From positions 1 through 62,951 of the forward strand of contig JBBRZN010000010.1 in NCBI GenBank assembly GCA_038236705.1: a DNA stretch of 62,951 nucleotides. The letters run 5' to 3'. The DNA comes from AC-32 sp038236705. Lineage in GTDB: Bacteria > Actinomycetota > Thermoleophilia > Gaiellales > Gaiellaceae. Below are positions 39,217 to 47,348 of the stretch, piece after piece (position 1 is the first letter of the stretch; each line of letters starts with the position of its first letter). A program made the translations under genes and the position numbers. The notes under the pieces were generated by a model. It saw nothing but the letters and a program-made list of their open reading frames with translations. It had not been told where the DNA came from and made no database searches.

Positions 39217-41977
39217 GGGGTTTTGCTCGACGTCGCTGCCGCCGGCGCTCGCGCTTCGCCTGCGAGCCGCCCGTCGCCCGCTCGGCGGCGGCGACCGGTG
39301 AGAGGTCCGGCGCGGGTGCGGAGGCTGCGGCCTTCTCGGCGGCTTCCAGCGTGGCCGTGCCGTCGCCGCTCGGCTCTGGCTGGCCACGGCGGCGCGCGTA
39401 TTCCGGCTCGCGCTCCTTCCAGATCGTGAGCAGCGGCGCCGCGATGAAGATGGACGAGTATGCGCCCGAGGCAATGCCCACCATCAGCGCGAAGGCGAAG
39501 TCCTTCAGCGTCTCCCCGCCGAAGAGCAGCAGCGCGCTGACCGGCAGCAGTGTGATCAGCGTCGTCGCCAGCGAGCGGCGGATCGTCTCCCAGAGCGAGA
39601 CATTCGCGATCGTCGCGAACGGCGCCCGCCGCATCAGCGGGATGTTCTCGCGGATGCGGTCGAAGATGATGATCGTATCGTAGATCGAGTACCCGAGCAC
39701 GGTGAGCACCGCTGCGACGGTCGAGTTCGACACCTCCCTCCCGATCAGCGCGTAGACGCCGACGGTGATCACGATGTCGTGCAGCAGCGCGACGATCACC
39801 GGCCCCGCGAACTTGAAGTCGAACCTGATCGCGACGTAGAGGATGATCAGGAGCAGCGAGAAGAGGACCGCGATGATCGCCGAGCGCGCGATCTGCCGCC
39901 CGAAACTCGCCGAGACGGTCTGAATCTGGCTGGAGATGTTCTGACCGAAGCGCTGCTTGATGTCGTTCGAGAGCGCGGTTGTCTGCGGGCCGCTGAGCGA
40001 GCGCAGCCGCAGCTGGAAGCTCTTGTAGTTCTCGCCGCCGACGGCCTTGCCGCGACCCTGGACGATCGGCTCCTTGCCGAACTTGGACGCCTCCTTCCGC
40101 ACCGCGGTCAACGAGACGGGCTTCGGCGTCTTGAACGTGACCTGGGTGCCGCCCTTGAAGTCGATGCCGAGGTTGAGCCCCCTGACCCCGAGAGCGCCGA
40201 CGCCGATCACCACGATCGCTCCCGAGATCGCGAACCAGAGGTAGCGCCGCTTCATGAAGTCGATCTGCAGCCACTTGGCCGACTGCTGGCCGGCCGCGCC
40301 CATGAAGCGCGGGTTCTCGAACCAGCGGAAGCCGGCGAGCAGCCCGAGCATCGCTCGCGTCGCCCCGACGGCCGTGACGAGCGAGATCACCGTCCCGATC
40401 ATCAGCATCAGCGCGAAGCCCTTCACGCCCGCGGTCGCTACCGCAAAGAGGACCATCGCTGTGATCACGGTCACGACGTTGGCGTCGATGATCGTGTGGA
40501 AGCCCTTCTGGTAGCCGGCCGCGATCGCGGCGCGCACGGACTTCCCGGACCGCACCTCTTCCTTGATCCGCTCGAACACAACAACGTTCGCGTCGGCGGC
40601 CACCCCGATCGTCAGGATCAGGCCGGCGAAGCCCGGCAGGGTCAGCGTGACGCCGAAGAGCAGGATCGCGGCGTAGAGGAAGGCGGCGTAGATGCCCAGG
40701 CCGACGACCGCGACGACGCCGAGGAAGCGGTAGAGGACGAGCAGGAAGAGCGCGACGATCAGCAGGCCGATCAGAGCGGCATTCTTGGCCTGGCGCAGCG
40801 AGTCCTTGCCCAGCGTGGCCGAGACGTCGGTACGCTCGATCTGCTCGAACTTGACGGGCAGCGCACCGGTCTGGAGCACCAGCGCCAGGTCCTTCGCCTC
40901 GCCGAAGCTCGCGATGTTCGAGACCTCCGCGCCGGTGCCGGTCGGGTCGATCCCGTCCGGGTTCTCCTTGTAGTTGATGTAGGGCGTCGACTTGAGCTCG
41001 CCGTCGAGCACGATCGCGAAGTGCTGGGCGTAGGTGTTGATCGTGTTCAGGTCGTTGGCACTTCCCTGCCCGGCAGCATTCGCGGCGGTCGAGCCGCGGA
41101 TTGCTTCATTACGCGTGATCTCGTGGAACTTCTTCGCGCCCTCGCCGTTGAAGCCCAGCTGAACGACGTTTCCCTGGCCCGCGGTGCCGATCTGGGCCGA
41201 GATGGCCGAGAGCTTCAGGTCCCCGCCGGTCGCTTCGGGGATCGGGTTGGTTTCATTGTCCGGCTGGAACTTGAAGAGGTAGAAGACCGTGGCGCCCGTG
41301 GCGGTCGTGACACCCGGGCAGCCGGTCGAGACGAGGCAGCTGACCACCGTCGTCTTCGGCGGGACGGCGAGCACGACGAAGCCCTTCGGCACCTTGCCCT
41401 GGAGCTTCAGCTTGCCCTTGGTAGTCGACTGCAGCAGCTTCGCGCGGGTGTCCTCGGGGCCCGCCGCCACCTGCTTCTTCGAGTTGAAGAGGTAGAAGGC
41501 CGTGGGCGTCCCCTTCTTCGTGTCCGCCTTCACCGCGTTCAACAGCTTGTAGAGGCTGTCCGTGGCGACCACGTGCCCGGCGCCGTCGGTGGAGGGGCCG
41601 GTCACGTCGACCTCGAGGTCGAAGAACTGCAGCTGGGCGGTCTTGCCGATGATCTGCGCCGCCTTGCCGGCGTCGTGCACGCCGGCGAGCTGGATCACGA
41701 TCTGGTTCTTGCCCTGCTTGCGGATCTCGGGCTCGGCGACGCCGAGCTTGTCGATGCGGCTGCGCATGATCGAGATCGAGCGCTCCATGCAGGAGGCGTC
41801 GCAGGTGCGCTTCTTCGGCGGAACCGCCTTCAGCACGACCTCGAGCCCGCCCTGGAGATCGAGCCCGAGGGTGACCTTCTTGTGCACCGGCGAGCCAGGG
41901 ACGCCGAGGGCCGCCACGCCGGCGAGCGCCAGCGCGATCAGGCCTACGAGAATCAGATGTGAACGTCTGTTGGACAC
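39200..41977 (-). CDS. secDF: Fused protein translocase subunit SecDF
   Basis: A proton-driven accessory of the Sec translocon that pulls proteins across the membrane. At 925 aa it holds both halves. The SecD half begins LILVGLIALALAGVAALG and contains LGLDLQGGLEVVL, a large periplasmic P1 region, then LIGLLIVALFLLVLYR and VAADANVVVFERIKEEVR. The SecF half starts near DFMKRRYLWFAISG with GIDFKGGTQVTF and ends at YDTIIIFDRIREN plus a basic tail. SecD and SecF are separate in many Actinobacteria. GTG 41977 is taken from the start of the first hydrophobic segment. Confidence 0.93.
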   Translation of the reverse strand: MSNRRSHLILVGLIALALAGVAALGVPGSPVHKKVTLGLDLQGGLEVVLKAVPPKKRTCDASCMERSISIMRSRIDKLGVAEPEIRKQGKNQIVIQLAGVHDAGKAAQIIGKTAQLQFFDLEVDVTGPSTDGAGHVVATDSLYKLLNAVKADTKKGTPTAFYLFNSKKQVAAGPEDTRAKLLQSTTKGKLKLQGKVPKGFVVLAVPPKTTVVSCLVSTGCPGVTTATGATVFYLFKFQPDNETNPIPEATGGDLKLSAISAQIGTAGQGNVVQLGFNGEGAKKFHEITRNEAIRGSTAANAAGQGSANDLNTINTYAQHFAIVLDGELKSTPYINYKENPDGIDPTGTGAEVSNIASFGEAKDLALVLQTGALPVKFEQIERTDVSATLGKDSLRQAKNAALIGLLIVALFLLVLYRFLGVVAVVGLGIYAAFLYAAILLFGVTLTLPGFAGLILTIGVAADANVVVFERIKEEVRSGKSVRAAIAAGYQKGFHTIIDANVVTVITAMVLFAVATAGVKGFALMLMIGTVISLVTAVGATRAMLGLLAGFRWFENPRFMGAAGQQSAKWLQIDFMKRRYLWFAISGAIVVIGVGALGVRGLNLGIDFKGGTQVTFKTPKPVSLTAVRKEASKFGKEPIVQGRGKAVGGENYKSFQLRLRSLSGPQTTALSNDIKQRFGQNISSQIQTVSASFGRQIARSAIIAVLFSLLLIILYVAIRFDFKFAGPVIVALLHDIVITVGVYALIGREVSNSTVAAVLTVLGYSIYDTIIIFDRIRENIPLMRRAPFATIANVSLWETIRRSLATTLITLLPVSALLLFGGETLKDFAFALMVGIASGAYSSIFIAAPLLTIWKEREPEYARRRGQPEPSGDGTATLEAAEKAAASAPAPDLSPVAAAERATGGSQAKRERRRQRRRAKPHGRAR

Positions 41978-41996
41978 GCGGAGAAGTCGAGGAAGA

Positions 41997-42314
41997 TTAG
42001 CTTTCGGGCGAGGAGACTGGCTTGCTCCCGTCCTCGGGCTTCGCCTCTTCAGCCGGCGACTCCTCCCCGCCCCCGGCCACGGCAACGGCCCTTCGGTCGA
42101 CCCTCACCAGCGTTCCCGGCGCGATTTCGACATGGACGATGTCGTCTTCGATCGCCTTGACCGTGCCGTGGATGCCCCCGGCGGTGAGGATCTCGTCGCC
42201 CGTGCGGAGCTTGTCCTGCAGCTCGAGCTGCTCCACGGCGCGGCGGCGCTGCGGACGGATCAGCAGGAACCACATCAGGCCGAACAGCGCGACGAGCACG
42301 ATCACGTAACCCAC
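41997..42314 (-). CDS. yajC: Preprotein translocase subunit YajC
   Basis: A small partner of SecDF, 105 aa, with one N-terminal membrane helix (GYVIVLVALFGLMWFLLIRPQRRR) and the typical KLRTGDEILTAGGIHGTVKAI followed by VHVEIAPGTLVRVDRRAV. It lies 20 nt before secDF and overlaps tgt by 13 nt. Confidence 0.94.
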   Translation of the reverse strand: MGYVIVLVALFGLMWFLLIRPQRRRAVEQLELQDKLRTGDEILTAGGIHGTVKAIEDDIVHVEIAPGTLVRVDRRAVAVAGGGEESPAEEAKPEDGSKPVSSPES

Positions 42315-43432
42315 GTTGCCTCCTCCGGAAAGCGCTGCAGCCGCGCCAGCGCCTCTTCCTTGTACGACCGCAGCTCGCCCCGCTCGATCGCGGCGCGGGC
42401 GCCGGCGACGAGGTCGAGCACGAAGCGGAGATTATGCAGGCTGAGCAGGCGGGGGCCGAGGATTTCCCGCTGGCTGAGCAGGTGGCGCACGTAGGCGCGC
42501 GAGAAGCGGGTGCAGGCCGGGCAGGGGCAGCCCTCGCCGAGCGGGCGCGGATCGCGGGCGAACCGGGCATTGCGCAGGTTCAGCTGTCCCTCCCAGGTGA
42601 GCGCCGAGCCCGTGCGCGCGTTCCGGGTCGGCAGGACGCAGTCGAACATGTCGATCCCGCGCTCGATCACCTCGAGGATCCCGGCCGGGTCGCCGATGCC
42701 CATGAAGTAGCGGGGCCGGTCTTGGGGGAGCAGTCCGGCGGCCCAGGCGGTCGTCTCGAACATGACCTCACGCGGCTCGCCGATCGCCAGGCCGCCGAGC
42801 GCGTAGCCGTCGAAATCGAGCGCGACGATCTCCTCGACGGAGCGCCTGCGCAGCTCGGGATCGGTTCCGCCCTGCGCGATCCCGAAGAGGAGCTGCCCGG
42901 GAGCGCGCTCGGCCTCTCTCTGGCGCCTGGCCCAACGGGCGGTCAGGCCGACCGCCTGCTCCAGCTCCTGTCTGCTCGCGCCCGGCGGCGGCACGACGTC
43001 GAGGCACATCGCAATGTCGGAGCCGAGCTTGGCCTGGACACGCGCCGCCAGCTCCGGCGTGAAGCGCGCGAGGTCGCCGTCGTAGACCGAGCGGAAGGTA
43101 ACGCCCTCTTCATCGCGCTTGACGATCGTGTGGCGCAGCGAAAAGACCTGGAAGCCGCCGGAGTCGGTCAGGATCGGCCCGTCCCAGGCCATGAAGGAGT
43201 GCAGCCCGCCGAGCTCGGCGATCAGCTCGGGGCCTGGGCGGAAGTGGAGATGGTAGGTGTTGCAGAGCACGATCTCGGCGCCGAGCGAGCGCAGCTCCTC
43301 CGGATCGACGCCCTTGACGGTCGCCTTCGTCCCCACCGGCATGAACGCGGGCGTGCGCACCTGGCCGTGGGCGGTGCTGAGCACGCCGGTGCGGGCGGCG
43401 CCGTCGGTTGCCTGGAGCTCGAAGGCGCTCAC
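42302..43432 (-). CDS. tgt: tRNA-guanine transglycosylase
   Basis: Exchanges guanine 34 for the queuosine precursor preQ1 in GUN-anticodon tRNAs. The 376-aa product has GVLSTAHGQVRTPAFMPVGT, NTYHLHFRPG, WDGPILTDSGGFQVFSL (active-site Asp), QGGTDPELRRRS, GIGDPAGILEVIERGIDMFDCVLPTRNAR and the zinc site CPCPACTRFSRAYVRHLL. It overlaps the gene upstream by 4 nt. QueA is nearby and QueG lies at 61481, so late steps of queuosine synthesis are represented. Confidence 0.96.
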   Translation of the reverse strand: MSAFELQATDGAARTGVLSTAHGQVRTPAFMPVGTKATVKGVDPEELRSLGAEIVLCNTYHLHFRPGPELIAELGGLHSFMAWDGPILTDSGGFQVFSLRHTIVKRDEEGVTFRSVYDGDLARFTPELAARVQAKLGSDIAMCLDVVPPPGASRQELEQAVGLTARWARRQREAERAPGQLLFGIAQGGTDPELRRRSVEEIVALDFDGYALGGLAIGEPREVMFETTAWAAGLLPQDRPRYFMGIGDPAGILEVIERGIDMFDCVLPTRNARTGSALTWEGQLNLRNARFARDPRPLGEGCPCPACTRFSRAYVRHLLSQREILGPRLLSLHNLRFVLDLVAGARAAIERGELRSYKEEALARLQRFPEEATWVT

Positions 43433-43713
43433 GAGGCGGCGGCCTCGAACCAGGCGGTGATCTTGTCCGCCGCGCGCGCGTCTTCGGTGGGACCCGGCTC
43501 GAGCCCGAGCTCGTCGCGGCGGATCCGGCCCAGCTCGGCTGCGATCGCCTCGCTGGAGGCGCGGCTAACGAGGAGCGACGCGACCCGCAACGCGTGGCCG
43601 TCGTACACGCCGGGCGGCACATCGTCGATCGGATCCCAGGCCGCCAAGAGCAGCAGCTGCAGCTCGCGCATCCCCCGCGCCTGCCAGAACGCGCGCCAGT
43701 CCCCGGCGCTCAT
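43429..43713 (-). CDS. Hypothetical protein upstream of tgt
   Basis: 94 aa from ATG 43713: MSAGDWRAFWQARGMRELQ, LLLAAWDPIDDVPPGVYDGHALRVA, then a helical SSEAIAAELGRIRRDELGLE. A longer in-frame reading up to 43818 would translate a dispersed repeat and is disfavoured. It resembles small proteins with no known function; the ATGA-type overlap with tgt suggests cotranscription. Confidence 0.6.
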   Translation of the reverse strand: MSAGDWRAFWQARGMRELQLLLLAAWDPIDDVPPGVYDGHALRVASLLVSRASSEAIAAELGRIRRDELGLEPGPTEDARAADKITAWFEAAAS

Positions 43714-43735
43714 CACCGCCATCGGATCAGCAACC

Positions 43736-43832
43736 CTCCATCCCCCGCCCTGGGTGGGGTTGCCGCCACCCTCGCTCCCGCTGCGAGCGTACCGATGAGA
43801 AACGCGCGTGTCCGTCACGCGCTCGGGCCGGA
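43736..43832 (-). repeat. Diverged relative of repeat family A
   Basis: On the minus strand GACACGCGCGTTTCTCATCG then GTACGCTCGCAGCGG resembles the first 35 nt of the family A copies at 4857 and 23046, but the second half differs (a GGGTGGCGG run). It lies between queA and the gene at 43429. Confidence 0.45.
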
Positions 43833-43869
43833 ACCGTGACGGTTCTCCCCCAGGTGGAAGGCCGCTCGG

Positions 43870-44814
43870 TCACAGGAGCAGCATCGCGTCGCCGAAGGAG
43901 TAGAAGCGGTAGCGCTCCTCGATTGCGAGCCGGTAGAGGCGGCGTGTCTCCTCGACGCCTGCGAAGGCCATCACGAGCGCGAGCAGGGTCGAGCGCGGCA
44001 GGTGGAAGTTCGTCAGCAGCGAGTCCACGCGGGTGAACCCGAAGCCCGGCGTGATGAAGAGATCGGTCCGCCCTGCAAGGGGTGCTCCACGGGCCAGCGA
44101 CTCGAGCACCCGCACCGTGGTGGTCCCGACCGCGAGCACGTGCGGGGCGGCCTCGATCCGCGCCCAGGTCTGCTCGGCCACCTCGTAGCGCTCGCTGTGG
44201 AGCTCGTGCTGCGCCAGATCCGCGACAGCCACCGGCTGAAAGGTGTCGAGGCCGACGTGCAGGGTGACCCGCTCGACGTCGAGGCCCTCGAGCAGCTCAG
44301 GCGTGAAGTGCAGGCCGGCGGTCGGCGCCGCGGCCGAGCCCTCGTGCGCCGCGTAGACGGTCTGGTAGCGCTCCGGATCCTCCAGCGGCTCGGTGATGTA
44401 GGGCGGCAACGGCGCCTCGCCCGCCGGCTCGCCGTCCAGCCGCAGCCGCCAGCGGCCTTGGCCCAGCGGCTCGAGCAGCTCGACCGGGCCGAGCCGCTGG
44501 CCGGGCTCGAGCTTGCGCGACGGGCGCGCGAGTGCCTCCCAGGTGCCGTTCTCGCCGAGCCGCTCCAGCAGGAGCACCTCCGCGGCACCCCCACCCGGAC
44601 GCTCGAGCCGCAGACGCGCAGGCAGCACACGCGTGTCGTTGACGACGACCAGCGTGCCGTTCGGAAGCTCGTGCGGCAGGTCGTCGAAGCGGCGGTGCCG
44701 GGTCCAGCCGCTTGCGCGCTGGTGCACGAGCAGCCGCGAGTGGTCACGCCGTGCCGCAGGGTGCTGGGCAACCAGCTCCGGCGGCAGCTCGTAGTCCAGC
44801 TCCGATGTCTTCAT
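43870..44814 (-). CDS. queA: S-adenosylmethionine:tRNA ribosyltransferase-isomerase
   Basis: Transfers the ribosyl moiety of SAM to preQ1-tRNA to form epoxyqueuosine. The 314-aa product begins MKTSELDYELPPELVAQHP, with LVVVNDTRVLPARLRL, YQTVYAAHEGSAAAPTAGLHFT, HVGLDTFQPV, AVGTTTVRVLES and TDLFITPGFGFTRVDSLLTNFHLPRSTLL. ATG 44814 overlaps the stop of a short leader frame (ATGA) whose first codons repeat those of queA. Confidence 0.95.
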   Translation of the reverse strand: MKTSELDYELPPELVAQHPAARRDHSRLLVHQRASGWTRHRRFDDLPHELPNGTLVVVNDTRVLPARLRLERPGGGAAEVLLLERLGENGTWEALARPSRKLEPGQRLGPVELLEPLGQGRWRLRLDGEPAGEAPLPPYITEPLEDPERYQTVYAAHEGSAAAPTAGLHFTPELLEGLDVERVTLHVGLDTFQPVAVADLAQHELHSERYEVAEQTWARIEAAPHVLAVGTTTVRVLESLARGAPLAGRTDLFITPGFGFTRVDSLLTNFHLPRSTLLALVMAFAGVEETRRLYRLAIEERYRFYSFGDAMLLL

Positions 44815-45002
44815 TCCGCTGCGAGGGCTGCCGTGTGGAGGGGGAAGGGGGGAACAGGGAGGTTCCCCCACCGCAATTCCTCGGCGGATGCCGAGGCGAA
44901 CTCGGAAGAAGAAGGGGATACGCGGGGGAAACATGGTTTCCCCCGCGGGAGCGAGCCGCAGGCGAGCGACGGGAACTCGTAGTCGAGCTCGGACGACTTC
45001 AT
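44811..45002 (-). CDS. Leader ORF repeating the first codons of queA
   Basis: 63 aa. It starts MKSSELDYEF, nearly the same as the MKTSELDYEL that opens QueA, and the DNA is also similar (about 30 of 38 nt). The rest translates two palindromic repeats and looks non-native. Its TGA overlaps the queA ATG, and a TAGCGT -10 ends 9 nt before its ATG. It may be the original queA start, displaced by repeat insertion and 5' duplication, and it could still couple translation into queA. Confidence 0.45.
   Translation of the reverse strand: MKSSELDYEFPSLACGSLPRGKPCFPRVSPSSSEFASASAEELRWGNLPVPPFPLHTAALAAE
44848..44869 (-). repeat. Palindromic GGGGGAAC hairpin, queA leader
   Basis: GGGGGAAC (44848-44855), a 6-nt loop, GTTCCCCC (44862-44869). 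It shares the GGGGGAA/TTCCCCC arms of the dispersed palindromic family. Confidence 0.65.
44921..44947 (-). repeat. Perfect 12-bp palindromic hairpin, queA leader
   Basis: CGCGGGGGAAAC (44921-44932), loop ATG, GTTTCCCCCGCG (44936-44947). It belongs to the same palindromic family as the copies near 2911, 23275 and 51660. Confidence 0.7.
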
Positions 45003-45011
45003 CCGATGCGA

Positions 45012-45021
45012 ACGCTACCGT
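45012..45021. promoter_or_regulatory. Overlapping divergent -10 elements (queA leader / coiled-coil gene)
   Basis: Minus-strand TAGCGT (45017-45012) ends 9 nt before ATG 45002. Plus-strand TACCGT (45016-45021) ends 8 nt before ATG 45030. They share a TA dinucleotide. Confidence 0.5.
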
Positions 45022-45029
45022 GGGCGCCG

Positions 45030-45476
45030 ATGACTGACGACGCGATCGATCGAGCCCGAGAGCGCCTGCGAGAGGCGGCCGAAGGGCGGCCCGACGCCGC
45101 CGCCGTGGACGCCGCGCTCGAGCGCGCCCGCGCGCAGGTCGAGGAGCTGGCGCAGACAGCAGCCAACCTCGAGGCGACGATCCCGGCGAAGGTCGAGGAC
45201 GCCGTCCAGGACGGCCTCCGCGCGCAGGTCCAGCCCGTGGGACGCAATCTCGCGGAGATCCGGGGCCTGATGAACCAGGTGATCCGTCGGCTCGAGCGAG
45301 TCGAGGGCGACCTCCTCTCCGAGCGGCACGCGCGCATCGACGATCTCGCATTGCAGGTCGACCTGATCACCTCGGGTTGGAAGTCGGTCAACGATCGCCT
45401 CGCGGGCCTCGAGCACGCACTCCAGAACAGCGAGGGCGCCATCGTCTACCGCATCGAAGAGCGCCGCACGGGTTGA
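45030..45476 (+). CDS. Coiled-coil protein of unknown function
   Basis: 148 aa, almost wholly helical: DDAIDRARERLREAAEGRPD, a heptad region ALERARAQVEELAQTAANLEATI, then IRGLMNQVIRRLERVEGDLLSERHARIDDLALQVDLITSGW. Soluble, no membrane segment. ATG 45030 is chosen because TACCGT precedes it by 8 nt; an in-frame ATG at 45006 precedes that -10. The 3' end overlaps the convergent flippase-like gene by 31 nt. Confidence 0.65.
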   Translation: MTDDAIDRARERLREAAEGRPDAAAVDAALERARAQVEELAQTAANLEATIPAKVEDAVQDGLRAQVQPVGRNLAEIRGLMNQVIRRLERVEGDLLSERHARIDDLALQVDLITSGWKSVNDRLAGLEHALQNSEGAIVYRIEERRTG

Positions 45477-46351
45477 CGCCGCTCTAGGCGTTCCTCGACG
45501 GCCAACCCGACCAGCCCGAGCGCGACCGCGAACCACAGCGTCGCGACCCTGATCAGCACCGTCGCGGCCGCCGCCGAGGCTTTCGGCACGTCACCGAGCA
45601 TGCGCATCAGGCCGGTCATGCTGGTCTCGGCGACGCCGAGCCCGCCCGGCAGGAACGAGACGGCGCCGGCCAGACTGCCGAGCGAGAAGACGACGATCGT
45701 GTCGGCGAGCGAGAGGTCGAGGCGCAGGCCGCGGACGCAGACGTAGGCGGCGAGGCACTCGCAGAGCCAGGAGACAGCCGAGAGCGCGGTCATCCCCACC
45801 AGTAGGCGCGTCTCCAGCAGCGCGCGTGCCGCGTCCGGCGCCTCGCCGAGCCGCGCGAAGCGCTCGAGCAGCGGGCTTCGCACGACCAGCACGATCACCG
45901 CCACCCCTGCCAGCGCGAGCGCGATCACCGGCCAGCGGCTCGTGCCGGCCCCCCCGGCGACCGCGAGCACGACCACGCCCGTCGCATCCGTGACGCGCTC
46001 CGCGAGCACGATCGGGGCTGTGCGGCGCACGGGAACCGCGAACGAGCGCTTCAGCAGCCCGCACTTCAGCACCTCGCCGAGCTTGGCGGGGGTGATCGTC
46101 ATCGTCAGGCCGGCGACGAAGATCGCGAAGCTCCGTCCCGGCGGCACCTCGATCTCGAGACGAGCCAGGTAGCGCTGCCAGCGCCAGAAGCGCAGGACGT
46201 AGTTGAGCGCAGTCAGCCCGAGCGCGAGCGGGAAGAGCTCCCAGCGGAAGCTCGCCAGCTCGTCGCCGAGTCGGCCGAAGTCGGCGTAGAGTCCCAAGCC
46301 GAGGGCCACTACCGCCGCCAAGGCGGCGACGAGAACAACCGCGCGCTTCAG
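45446..46351 (-). CDS. Flippase-like integral membrane protein (LPG synthase TM / YbhN-AglD family)
   Basis: About 301 aa with seven or eight membrane segments, of the lysylphosphatidylglycerol-synthetase transmembrane family. Typical blocks are ALNYVLRFWRWQRYLARL, TITPAKLGEVLKCGLLKR, LAERVTDATGVVVLA and SLAGAVSFLPGGLGVAETSMTGLM. No start other than CTG 46351 precedes the first membrane segment; it overlaps the stop of the prenyltransferase gene (CTGA). TTG 46321 is an alternative. Coupling to the prenyltransferase suggests a role with a polyprenyl-linked sugar; the substrate is not known. Confidence 0.78.
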   Translation of the reverse strand: MKRAVVLVAALAAVVALGLGLYADFGRLGDELASFRWELFPLALGLTALNYVLRFWRWQRYLARLEIEVPPGRSFAIFVAGLTMTITPAKLGEVLKCGLLKRSFAVPVRRTAPIVLAERVTDATGVVVLAVAGGAGTSRWPVIALALAGVAVIVLVVRSPLLERFARLGEAPDAARALLETRLLVGMTALSAVSWLCECLAAYVCVRGLRLDLSLADTIVVFSLGSLAGAVSFLPGGLGVAETSMTGLMRMLGDVPKASAAAATVLIRVATLWFAVALGLVGLAVEERLERRQPVRRSSMR

Positions 46352-47250
46352 GTCAGCGCCAGGATCGCGGCCGCCGTGGCGATCCAGCCGGCCACCGCGA
46401 GGATGATCGGCACGTCGGTGAGGAGCACCTGCTCCGGCTCTTCGCCGATCTCGTCGCGGTGCACGAGCAGCAGGTAGCGGAAGACGCCGAAGATCACGAA
46501 GGGCACCGTGGCGAGCAGCGCCTTCGAGTCGCGAGCGGTCAGCGTGTAGAGCGAGTACGCGATCACCGTCGCGGCGGCGACGATTGTGACGAGCTGGTCG
46601 ACGAGCTCGAGCGAGTAGCCCTCCAGCACGGGCCGGCCGGGAGTGTGCTGGGCGCCGACGAGCACCAGCTCGCCACGGCGCTTGGCGAGCCCCAGGAAGA
46701 GCGCCAGGAGCGCCGTGCAGAGCAGCAGCCACGGAGAGATACGCACGTCCACTGCGGCAGCCCCGGCCGCTGCACGGATCACGAAGAGCGAGCCGATCAC
46801 GAGCACATCGAGCAGGACGACGTGCTTGAGCGAGAGCGTGTAGGCGGCCTGCAGTCCCGCGAAGGCCAGGAGAAACGCGACGGAGAGGAGGCCGAGCACG
46901 CCCGCGAGCGCAACGGCGACCGCGGCCAGGCCGACCGCCAGCACCACCGCCCCCCGGGGCGACAACTCTCCCCGCGCGATCGGCCGGGCCCGCTTGACGG
47001 GGTGGAGCCGGTCGTCCGCCCGGTCGCGCAGATCGTTGACGAGATAGGCCGCGCTGGAGATCGCACAGTAGGCGCCGAAGGCGGCCAGCGCCTCGAGCCA
47101 GCGCCCCGCGTCACCGAGCTTCGCCGCGAACACCAGGCCCGCGAAGACGAGCAGGTTCTTCAGCCATTGCCGAGGTCGCAGCGCGACGACCGCCGCTCGA
47201 ACGGGCGAGCGGCGCTGTGGCAGCTCGACAATCTCGGGCGCGGCGACCAT
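46348..47250 (-). CDS. Decaprenyl-phosphate phosphoribosyltransferase (UbiA superfamily)
   Basis: A polytopic prenyltransferase-fold enzyme, 300 aa, similar to mycobacterial UbiA (DPPR synthase), which moves phosphoribose from PRPP to decaprenyl phosphate. The first Asp-rich motif is NDLRDRADDRLHPVKRARPIARG (about 72-94), with the HPxKRxRPIA signature specific to this subfamily. The second is YTLTARDSKALL. RPRQWLKNLLVFAGLV opens the protein. In mycobacteria the product feeds decaprenyl-arabinose; no epimerase gene (dprE1/dprE2) is in the window. Confidence 0.9.
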   Translation of the reverse strand: MVAAPEIVELPQRRSPVRAAVVALRPRQWLKNLLVFAGLVFAAKLGDAGRWLEALAAFGAYCAISSAAYLVNDLRDRADDRLHPVKRARPIARGELSPRGAVVLAVGLAAVAVALAGVLGLLSVAFLLAFAGLQAAYTLSLKHVVLLDVLVIGSLFVIRAAAGAAAVDVRISPWLLLCTALLALFLGLAKRRGELVLVGAQHTPGRPVLEGYSLELVDQLVTIVAAATVIAYSLYTLTARDSKALLATVPFVIFGVFRYLLLVHRDEIGEEPEQVLLTDVPIILAVAGWIATAAAILALT

Positions 47251-47348
47251 CCGGTGGATTGTGACGTAGGAGGGCTTGACGAAACCTAGTCTGTGCCCTC
47301 GGGCCGCACTGCTCGCCCCGAGGACGAGCGAGATTCCGCCAAGCCCTC

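Noticed and set aside
39779..41962. A 727-codon plus-strand open frame opposite secDF
   Set aside because: It is the antisense shadow of secDF, rich in Asp/Arg/Glu/His and without any domain; many similar frames occur opposite murE, gcvPB and ubiB.
43714..43818. N-terminal extension of the gene at 43429 to 43818
   Set aside because: The extension translates a repeat-family sequence also seen at 4857 and 23046, so it is unlikely to be native protein.
44880..44950. CRISPR-like or small-RNA interpretation of the clustered hairpins at the queA leader
   Set aside because: Only two dissimilar hairpins are present, without regular spacers, and they match the dispersed palindromic family.
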